Origin: Chloroflexia bacterium
Lineage (GTDB): Bacteria; Chloroflexota; Chloroflexia; Thermomicrobiales; UBA6265
Length of the DNA stretch: 6,359 nt
NCBI GenBank assembly: GCA_013694885.1
Contig: JACDBO010000029.1
Coordinates: 1-6,359 of the forward strand
Direction of reading: 5' to 3'
The translations under genes were made by a program, and so were the position numbers. A model generated the notes under the pieces. The model was given only the letters and a program-made list of their open reading frames with translations, ran no database searches and was not told the origin of the DNA. This document shows, one piece after another, positions 1 to 6,359 of this stretch (positions within the stretch are counted from its first letter, which is position 1; each line of letters begins with the position of its first letter).

Positions 1-1
1 C

Positions 2-2146
2 CAGTTCCAGACCTCGCGGCCATTTTTTCTTGTCGACGCCGCCCCCCTGGAGGAGCCAGCCACCAGTGAGGACGGCCAGTCCAGGGCCCTGATCGGCCAC
101 ATCCAGGAGCTGACCGGCCGTTTCGCCGACGCGGGCGGCGCGATCAGCCCTGAGACCCGCGACATGGTTCAGCGCGCCACATGCGCCAGTCATCTGGCGG
201 ACCTCCTCGCCACCCAGCTCATCACCGACGTTCCCACGCGCCAGCATCTCCTGGAAACGCTCGATCCGCGGGAACGGCTGGAACGGATCGGCGCGCACCT
301 CACCGGCGCCATCGAGGTGCGCGAACTCGATCTGAAGATCAAGGCGGACGTGCGCGACCGGATGGACAAGACGCAGCGGGAGTATTTCCTGCGCGAGCAG
401 CTCAAGGCGATTCACGACGAACTCGGTGGCGAAGAAGGCAACGAGGTGGCGCAGCTCAAGAGCAAAATCGCCGACCGCGGGATGCCGGACCACGCCGAAG
501 AGAAGCTGACCCGAGAACTCAGCCGGCTCGAACGGATGTCGAACGTCTCCGCTGAAGCCAGCGTCATCCGCACCTACGTCGAAACAATGCTGGCGCTGCC
601 CTGGCATGAAGAGACGGACGACCAGCTTGAACTCGATGTGGCCGAACGCATCCTCAATGAGGACCACTACGGCCTCGATCGAGTCAAGGAGCGTATTCTC
701 GAGTTCCTGGCGATTTGCAAACTGACCCGCTCGGCCGGGACGACAGCCACCACCCAGATCCTCTGCCTGGTCGGCCCGCCCGGCGTCGGCAAGACGAGCC
801 TCGGTCGATCGATCGCCTCGGCGATGGGGCGCGGATTCGTCCGCGTCAGTCTCGGCGGAGTCCGCGACGAGGCCGAGATTCGTGGCCACCGGCGCACCTA
901 CATCGGCGCTATGCCCGGCCGCATCGTCAGCGCCATGAAGACCGCCGGTGCCGTCAACCCAGTGATCCTCCTCGACGAGATCGACAAACTCGCCGCCGAC
1001 TACCGGGGCGATCCGACCGCCGCCATGCTGGAGGTCCTCGACCCCGAGCAGAATCGGACCTTCACTGACCACTACCTCGATGTTCCCTACGACCTCTCGC
1101 GGGTCCTCTTCATCACGACCGCCAACCACGCGCAGCAGATTCCGCGGCCGCTGCGGGACCGCATGGAGTTGATCGAGGTTCCAGGGTATACGGAGGATGA
1201 GAAGATCGAGATCGGGCGGCGCCATCTCCTGCGCCGGCAACTAAGCGGCAGCGGCTTGCAGCCCGAACAAGTCGAGATCGCGGTACCGATCTGGCGTCGC
1301 CTGATCCGGGACTTCACCCGCGAGGCCGGTGTGCGCGGGCTGGACCGCGAAATCGCCAGCCTCTGCCGGAAGGTCGCCACCCTGATTGTCCGCGGCAAGA
1401 CGGACCCGGACGGTCGCGTCGAGGTCACCGACGAGCGCCTCGAAACCTTGCTCGGCCCCAAGAAGTACGGGTACGAGCAAGAACTGGGCGAGAACCAGAT
1501 CGGGATGGCGATCGGACTCGGCACCACCGAGATCGGCGGCGAGATCATCCCCGTCGAAGTCGTCGCGATGCCCGGCAAGGGCGCCTTGATCATCACCGGC
1601 CAGGCCGGCGATGTCATGCAGGAGTCGGCCCGCGCCGCGCTCTCCTACGCCCGCTCGCGTGCCGACCAACTCCGCATCGACCGCGACTTCCAGGAGCACA
1701 TCGACCTCCACATCCACCTGCCGGAAGGGGCGACACCGAAGGACGGCCCGTCCGCCGGGATCACGATGGCGACGGCGCTCATCTCCGCGCTCACCCGCCG
1801 CCCGGTGCGCAACGACACGGCGATGACCGGCGAGATCACCCTCAGCGGACGCGTGCTCGCCATCGGTGGTCTGCGCGACAAAGCCCTCGCCGCCCACCGC
1901 CACAACATTCGCCGCCTCGTGGCCCCGGCGACCAACGAGCGCGACCTGCGGGAACTACCGGCCAACGTGCGCGCCGAGCTCGACATCATCCTGGTGTCCA
2001 ACATGGACGCCGTGATTCAGGCGGCGATCATGCTCGATGTGGAGCAGGCCGACGACCTCGAGGACACCAAGGACCGCCCCTTCCCCGGCCCGGAGCGCCT
2101 CCCCCGCTTCAAACCCGACATCATCGACGCCAGCAGCCCTGTGTAG
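2..2146 (+). CDS. lon: ATP-dependent serine protease LonA (N-terminally truncated by window edge)
   Basis: Cytoplasmic AAA+ protease that unfolds and degrades misfolded and regulatory proteins. The frame is open from base 2, so the ATG at 164 is internal. The visible part has 714 residues, and E. coli Lon has 784. Counting from the codon at base 2, residues 1 to about 205 are the end of the N-terminal substrate domain and the helical linker (motif REYFLREQLKAI). Walker A GPPGVGKT is at residues 258-265 (773-796), a pore-loop YIGAMPG begins at 899, and Walker B ILLDEID lies within 962-985. Sensor-2 region TREAGVRGLDREI follows. The C-terminal protease domain carries the Ser-Lys dyad: Ser584 in PKDGPSAG (codon 1751-1753) and Lys627 in GGLRDKALAAHR (codon 1880-1882). 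Their spacing of 43 equals that of S679/K722 in E. coli, so about 95-98 residues are missing. All catalytic motifs are intact. A terminator follows 30 bp after the stop. The promoter is outside the window. Confidence 0.97.
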   Translation, partial: QFQTSRPFFLVDAAPLEEPATSEDGQSRALIGHIQELTGRFADAGGAISPETRDMVQRATCASHLADLLATQLITDVPTRQHLLETLDPRERLERIGAHLTGAIEVRELDLKIKADVRDRMDKTQREYFLREQLKAIHDELGGEEGNEVAQLKSKIADRGMPDHAEEKLTRELSRLERMSNVSAEASVIRTYVETMLALPWHEETDDQLELDVAERILNEDHYGLDRVKERILEFLAICKLTRSAGTTATTQILCLVGPPGVGKTSLGRSIASAMGRGFVRVSLGGVRDEAEIRGHRRTYIGAMPGRIVSAMKTAGAVNPVILLDEIDKLAADYRGDPTAAMLEVLDPEQNRTFTDHYLDVPYDLSRVLFITTANHAQQIPRPLRDRMELIEVPGYTEDEKIEIGRRHLLRRQLSGSGLQPEQVEIAVPIWRRLIRDFTREAGVRGLDREIASLCRKVATLIVRGKTDPDGRVEVTDERLETLLGPKKYGYEQELGENQIGMAIGLGTTEIGGEIIPVEVVAMPGKGALIITGQAGDVMQESARAALSYARSRADQLRIDRDFQEHIDLHIHLPEGATPKDGPSAGITMATALISALTRRPVRNDTAMTGEITLSGRVLAIGGLRDKALAAHRHNIRRLVAPATNERDLRELPANVRAELDIILVSNMDAVIQAAIMLDVEQADDLEDTKDRPFPGPERLPRFKPDIIDASSPV

Positions 2147-2175
2147 GCTGTCGTCGGCGGTTCCGTCCTCGACTT

Positions 2176-2199
2176 CAGTCGGTTGCCCGGCTGTTTTTT
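2176..2199 (+). terminator. Rho-independent terminator of lon
   Basis: A 7-bp stem (2176-2182 CAGTCGG pairing with 2187-2193 CCGGCTG, one G-T wobble) closes a TTGC tetraloop and is followed directly by six T residues (2194-2199). It begins 30 bp after the lon stop codon. This is the classic layout of an intrinsic terminator on the plus strand and marks the end of the lon transcript. Confidence 0.85.
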
Positions 2200-2264
2200 G
2201 AGCACAACGCGGGGAATTACTTTCCCGGTTTACCCACCAGCTGCATGTCAGCCAGGTTCCCAGT

Positions 2265-2296
2265 TGTCATTTCGAGCCGCCGCGAGAAATCTCTCG
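2265..2296 (+). repeat. Left bipartite repeat unit
   Basis: The outer module TGTCATTTCGAGCCGC (2265-2280) and the inner module GAGAAATCTCT (2284-2294) are separated by only 3 nt. The inner module is itself near-palindromic (GAGA-AA-TCTC). The unit is the inverted counterpart of the one ending at 2514. From memory, intergenic repeats joining a TCATTTCGAGC-type and a GAGAAATCTC-type motif occur in several bacterial genomes, but I cannot verify that here. Confidence 0.75.
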
Positions 2297-2471
2297 TTCC
2301 GTCACAACCATTGCCCGAGGGAGAGTGATCCCCCATGTGCTCGGAGACCATTCGTGCATGTTCTGGGCACAAACGCGGTATTCAAGGGGTGTCGTTCCGA
2401 GCGGACGAGTACCGATCCCGAAAAACCGAGCGAAACGTTGTGGTCCACGGGCGCCTGATATCTTCGTAACA

Positions 2472-2514
2472 AGAGATTTCTCACTGATAACTATCACTGC
2501 GGCTCGAAATGACA
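2472..2514 (-). repeat. Right bipartite repeat unit, inverted, with a longer spacer
   Basis: On the minus strand this unit has the same two modules as the left unit, 16 of 16 and 11 of 11 bases identical. The spacer between them (2483-2498) is 16 nt instead of 3 nt. The extra bases contain a small perfect dyad, TGATA-AC-TATCA, so the two units are homologous but not identical copies. Confidence 0.75.
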
Positions 2515-2588
2515 GTGTGGCGGTTGGCCGAAACGTGGCTGATGGATACTTCGGACAATGCTTTTTTGACGTTGGCGAGCGAAGAAGC

Positions 2589-2594
2589 GAGAGG
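2589..2594 (+). promoter_or_regulatory. Ribosome binding site of the hicB-like gene
   Basis: A purine-rich GAGAGG lies 8 nt before the ATG at 2603. It supports that start over any upstream in-frame alternative and helps show that this short frame is a real gene. Confidence 0.55.
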
Positions 2595-2602
2595 CGACAT
2601 CC

Positions 2603-2857
2603 ATGACACGTCAGCCGATCCGCTACACCATGGTGATTCAGTGGTCTTCCGACGACGAAGCGTTTGTGGTGTGTCTGCCGGAGTGGGAAGGGCACGTCCT
2701 AAACCCCGTGACACACGGCGAAACCTACGAGCAAGCTGCTAAGCATGGTCTTGAAGTTTTGGAAGGCATTATTGCGGTCACACTCGACGGTGGGGAGTCG
2801 CTACCCGATGTCGTCGGAATGCGAGCGCGCGCAATGGTCGGACAACCTCAGCTTTAG
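2603..2857 (+). CDS. HicB-family antitoxin-like protein, solitary
   Basis: This 84-residue protein has the features of the short HicB (UPF0150) fold, a partial RNase-H-like domain. It has an N-terminal strand pair (YTMVIQWSSDDEAFVVCLPEW), a central HGETYEQA segment leading into a helix (AAKHGLEVLEGII), and a final GESLPD. Known HicB proteins neutralise HicA, an mRNA-cleaving toxin, and many also repress their own operon through a C-terminal DNA-binding domain. Here nothing follows the core except about 16 residues, so no ribbon-helix-helix or helix-turn-helix is present. I found no HicA-like frame within 450 bp upstream or in the 160 bp downstream, so an antitoxin role is unproven; it may be an orphan or act with a distant partner. 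A hand count gives about 57% GC, clearly below lon. With the repeat-bounded segment just upstream, this suggests acquired DNA. No convincing promoter was seen. Confidence 0.8.
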   Translation: MTRQPIRYTMVIQWSSDDEAFVVCLPEWEGHVLNPVTHGETYEQAAKHGLEVLEGIIAVTLDGGESLPDVVGMRARAMVGQPQL

Positions 2858-2982
2858 CGGGCACCTCATCGACTCCCATCAACGGCCGGCTACATCCTAT
2901 GGCTTCACTGGGTAGCCAAGCATCCACCCTTGCACGGGAGAAACGATTCAAACCGCAGGTTTATGCTCGCTAACAGGTGCGC

Positions 2983-3009
2983 GGCCCGAGTCAGCGAATG
3001 ACTCGGGCC
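2983..3009. terminator. Hairpin between convergent hicB-like gene and pyrG, probable bidirectional terminator
   Basis: A perfect 11-bp stem (GGCCCGAGTCA 2983-2993, TGACTCGGGCC 2999-3009) encloses the 5-nt loop GCGAA. It starts 11 nt beyond the pyrG stop on the minus strand and lies 125 nt after the hicB-like stop on the plus strand. The T-richer tail (3010-3019, TCGTCTCTTT) is on the plus side. On the minus side there is no T tract, so pyrG termination here may be weak or need factors. Convergent placement supports a shared terminator. Confidence 0.65.
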
Positions 3010-3020
3010 TCGTCTCTTTG

Positions 3021-4700
<1,680 letters not shown>

Positions 4701-4705
4701 CCGGT

Positions 4706-4712
4706 CCCTCCC
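4706..4712 (-). promoter_or_regulatory. Ribosome binding site deciding the pyrG start
   Basis: On the minus strand GGGAGGG ends 5 nt before the ATG at 4700. This fixes the start at MPKYIFVTGG rather than at the in-frame ATG 23 codons upstream (4769). Confidence 0.8.
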
Positions 4713-4786
4713 GAGACACGAGCGAGCACTCACCCCGCCTTGCAAACCGATCGTGGGAGAGGAGAACACCGCCCCTCCGGTATGCC

Positions 4787-4802
4787 AGCTGATCGACCAG
4801 CT
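4787..4802 (-). other. Small dyad after the MBL gene
   Basis: On the minus strand AGCTGGTCGATCAGCT can form a 6-bp stem (one G-T pair) with a TCGA loop, 7 nt after the MBL-fold stop codon. No T tract follows, so it is not a standard intrinsic terminator. It could be a weak terminator, a protein-binding dyad or chance. Confidence 0.3.
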
Positions 4803-4809
4803 CGCCGCG

Positions 4810-5469
4810 CTAGGTCCGCTTCGCCGCCTCGCTCTCCGGAGTGAGCACGATCAACTGCATGGTCTCACTCAGGTCGGAGGGGCGCAGGCTCACCCGATCT
4901 CGCGGCTCAGGCACCTGGATTCCCAGTTGCGTACAGAATGTATCGAGTGAGCCGAGCGACCGATCACCGATCTCCGTAGCGTATTGCATAGGGAGCACGG
5001 CTTTCGGACTCAGCTCGGTCACCAGCGACGCGGCTTTCTCCTGGTTGAGCACATTTCCACCACCCGCGGGGACCATCAGGATGTCGATGTTGGTCAGGAT
5101 CTCCCGCTGCGCTTCGGTCAGCATGTGCCCGAGGTCGCCCAGATGGGCGATGGTGAACCCTTCGATCTCGATGACATAGACGGTGTTGTAGCCATGTTGG
5201 CGACCCAAGTCATCGTCGTGATACGTGCGGATACCGGTGATGAAGACATCGTGCAACTCGTACTCGCCGGGTCCGCGAATCACCTCGAACTCCGGCTTGA
5301 CGACGGACAGATTGCTGTGCCCGGCGTGGTCGTGCGAGATGGTCACGATATCGGCGGTCTGCTTCGGCATGGCGTAGCCGGTCGACCGGGCGATGGGGTC
5401 GGTAAGGACGGTGGCCTCTTTGGCGCGGATGCGAAAACAGTTGTGGCCAAACCAGCGAATCTCGGCCAT
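4810..5469 (-). CDS. UlaG-like metallo-beta-lactamase-fold protein with altered metal site
   Basis: This 219-residue protein matches the short COG2220 / Lactamase_B_3-type branch of the MBL fold: WFGHNCFRI start (6-14), DP (24-25), HDHAGH (46-51), RGPGEYEL (65-72), TYHDDDLG (82-89), NTVYVIE (95-101), HLGDLGH (109-115), PAGGG (134-138) and LPMQYAT (159-165). The canonical metal motif is HxHxDH, but here the Asp position is Gly50. The late His common in the PMHYxT motif is Gln162. His46, His48, His84 and Asp112 remain, enough for one metal. Substrate is unknown; relatives are usually called metal-dependent hydrolases. No signal peptide or membrane segment is seen, so it is probably cytoplasmic. 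The start at 5469 has GGGAGAG 11 nt upstream and the conserved family N-terminus. It sits between recX and pyrG on the same strand. Confidence 0.9.
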   Translation of the reverse strand: MAEIRWFGHNCFRIRAKEATVLTDPIARSTGYAMPKQTADIVTISHDHAGHSNLSVVKPEFEVIRGPGEYELHDVFITGIRTYHDDDLGRQHGYNTVYVIEIEGFTIAHLGDLGHMLTEAQREILTNIDILMVPAGGGNVLNQEKAASLVTELSPKAVLPMQYATEIGDRSLGSLDTFCTQLGIQVPEPRDRVSLRPSDLSETMQLIVLTPESEAAKRT

Positions 5470-5725
5470 GCTCGATTCATCTCTCCCACGTCATGCGGCA
5501 ACCATGCACGAAGCCGGACCCACGCCGCACCGCGCGCGCCGGACTCAGGAGGTTGTGTCAGGGGGTGGGGATTTCGTGCCTGGCGTGCGATGTGCGAAGC
5601 GTGACGATCACCTTCCCGCAGCCTCCTTCACTGTACCACACCCGCACCAGCCAGGCACGGCCGCGAGGACATCAGCATATCGCGTACGTTCGCCTAGCGG
5701 AAGGGGGTGGTGCAGCGCCACCTCG
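5470..5725. other. Gap between recX and the MBL gene, no convincing gene
   Basis: This stretch of 256 bp has no recognisable coding sequence. On the minus strand it contains a perfect AAGGAGG (5622-5628) followed 10 nt later by a GTG that opens only a 17-codon frame ending at 5558. Near the recX stop the minus strand can form a short GGTGG/CCACC stem (5706-5722) with no T tract. The MBL promoter presumably lies here, but I could not find a good -35/-10 pair. Confidence 0.5.
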
Positions 5726-6358
5726 TCAGCTGTCCTCGCCCAACGCCTCTTCCACGGCACGGCGGACGAGGTCGAAACTGTAGCCGCGGCGGGCGAGGAA
5801 GGAGGAGAGGCGGCGACGCTGTACCTCTGGCGGCAGTCTGGCGTAGGTCGGAGCTTTCTGCCGGGCCAATCGCAGTGCATCGCCATCCTCGTCAAGGTCG
5901 GCGGCGGCGATGGCCTCGTCGATCGTCTCGGCGTCGACGCCCTTCTGGCGCAATTCCTGCCCGAGCAGGCGCGTGCCGCGTGGCCGGTGCTGCTGGCGCG
6001 ATTCCACCCAGCGCCGCGCGAAGTCGGCGTCATCGAGGTAGCGCCATTCCCGCAGCTTGGCGATCGCACCGTCGATCGCCTCCTCCGCAAATCCCTTCTG
6101 ACGCAGCCGTCGGATCAACTCGCCCTCGGCCCGTGCGCGATGGGCGAGCAGCCGCAGGGCCGCACTGGTCGCCTTGCGAGTCTCGTCCCGCGCCAGCAGA
6201 GCGGCGATCCCCGCCCCATCCAGCTCGTTTCCCGCATACAGGCCAGCTTCAAGCGCGAGGTCGGCCGCCACGCCAAACGCGAATTCTTCGTCGATGAAGA
6301 TGTTGACACGCTCCGGGTCACCGCGCTGCGCCGTGACGGCGGTGATTCGCCCGCCCCC
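5726..6358 (-). CDS. recX: Regulatory protein RecX (N-terminus cut by window edge)
   Basis: RecX binds RecA filaments and modulates, usually restrains, recombinase and SOS co-protease activity. The frame stays open to the right edge (210 residues visible) and contains no ATG or GTG upstream of the GTG at 6271. The translated stretch before that GTG, including RITAVTAQRGDPERVNIFID and EEFAFG, is the typical RecX N-terminal beta region, so the true start lies just outside and the 6271 GTG is internal. The rest is the family's tandem three-helix repeats: AALRLLAHRARAEGELIRRL, then GFAEEAIDGAIAKLREWRYLDDADFARRWVESR, then RGTRLLGQELRQKGVDAETIDEAI, and a last helical module ending RGYSFDLVRRAVEEAL. 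The visible length fits mid-sized RecX proteins (E. coli 166). recA is often the upstream neighbour and may lie beyond the right edge; this cannot be seen. Confidence 0.94.
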   Translation of the reverse strand, partial: GGGRITAVTAQRGDPERVNIFIDEEFAFGVAADLALEAGLYAGNELDGAGIAALLARDETRKATSAALRLLAHRARAEGELIRRLRQKGFAEEAIDGAIAKLREWRYLDDADFARRWVESRQQHRPRGTRLLGQELRQKGVDAETIDEAIAAADLDEDGDALRLARQKAPTYARLPPEVQRRRLSSFLARRGYSFDLVRRAVEEALGEDS

Positions 6359-6359
6359 G

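Larger units (their letters stand above)
2265..2514. mobile_element. 250-bp segment bounded by perfect 16-bp inverted repeats (MITE-like or paired dispersed repeats)
   Basis: The ends are exact reverse complements: TGTCATTTCGAGCCGC at 2265-2280 and GCGGCTCGAAATGACA at 2499-2514. A second inverted pair lies just inside: GAGAAATCTCT at 2284-2294 and AGAGATTTCTC at 2472-2482. The interior (2297-2470) has no plausible coding sequence; the open frames crossing it run past its ends and resemble nothing I recognise. It contains smaller dyads (CCGAG 2315-2319 with CTCGG 2340-2344; CTCGGA 2340-2345 with TCCGAG 2396-2401) and a direct repeat TCGTTCCG at 2294-2301 and 2392-2399, and is visibly less GC-rich than the flanking genes. 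I see no clean target-site duplication at the borders. The symmetry suggests a non-autonomous element mobilised in trans, or two copies of a dispersed intergenic repeat in opposite orientation. The repeats are certain; the mobile interpretation is inference. Confidence 0.6.

Noticed and set aside
164..166. ATG at 164 as the start of lon
   Set aside because: The frame continues open to base 2 with sequence fitting the Lon N-terminal domain, and the protein from 164 would lack most of that domain.
1241..1903. Minus-strand open frame of 220 codons inside lon
   Set aside because: It lies wholly opposite the conserved Lon ATPase and protease domains and has a composition typical of shadow frames.
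2566..2571. TTGACG as a -35 box for the hicB-like gene
   Set aside because: About 17 nt downstream the sequence is GAGAGG-like with no resemblance to a -10 box, and the implied start would fall on the ATG.
2183..2714. Several overlapping open frames of 60-142 codons on both strands between lon and the hicB-like gene
   Set aside because: They cross the inverted-repeat segment and the terminator, overlap one another, and none shows a recognisable motif.
2858..2982. Possible hicA toxin downstream of the hicB-like gene
   Set aside because: The stretch is only 125 bp, has stops in all frames, and shows no HicA-like basic motif with its catalytic His.
6269..6271. GTG at 6271 as the start of recX
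   Set aside because: The open frame upstream encodes the typical RecX N-terminal stretch (DPERVNIFID, EEFAFG), so this GTG is an internal Val.

Overview
The window is GC-rich chromosomal DNA from a bacterium. It reads as a mostly housekeeping locus with one small accessory patch. The proteins (LonA protease, CTP synthase, RecX, and a short UlaG-like metallo-beta-lactamase-fold protein with GPGEYE and HLGDLGH motifs) look to me most like Chloroflexota, perhaps class Thermomicrobia. That placement rests on overall protein character, not on a search, and is tentative.

Layout: (1) positions 2-2146, plus strand: ATP-dependent protease LonA, cut off at its N-terminus by the window edge and closed by a clear intrinsic terminator at 2176-2199. 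(2) 2200-2602: no gene. This stretch holds a 250-bp segment (2265-2514) bounded by perfect 16-bp inverted repeats, each followed inward by a second inverted 11-bp module. It looks like a small non-autonomous mobile element or a pair of dispersed REP-like repeats. (3) 2603-2857, plus strand: a solitary 84-residue HicB-family antitoxin-like gene of lower GC content, with no HicA toxin beside it. (4) 2983-3009: a perfect 11-bp hairpin between the convergent hicB-like gene and pyrG. (5) 3021-4700, minus strand: pyrG, full length. (6) 4810-5469, minus strand: an MBL-fold protein lacking two second-metal ligands. (7) 5470-5725: a 256-bp gap without a convincing gene. (8) 5726-6358, minus strand: recX, open at the right edge and probably missing only a few N-terminal residues.

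Functionally, Lon (protein quality control), RecX (modulator of RecA) and PyrG (last step of CTP synthesis) are core genes. recX, the MBL gene and pyrG share a strand but are separated by 256 and 109 bp, so tight co-transcription is not evident. The part that looks acquired or mobile is 2265-2857. I see no complete new multi-gene system. The points most worth a second look are the inverted-repeat element, the altered metal site of the MBL protein, and the unusual residues around the glutaminase cysteine of PyrG.
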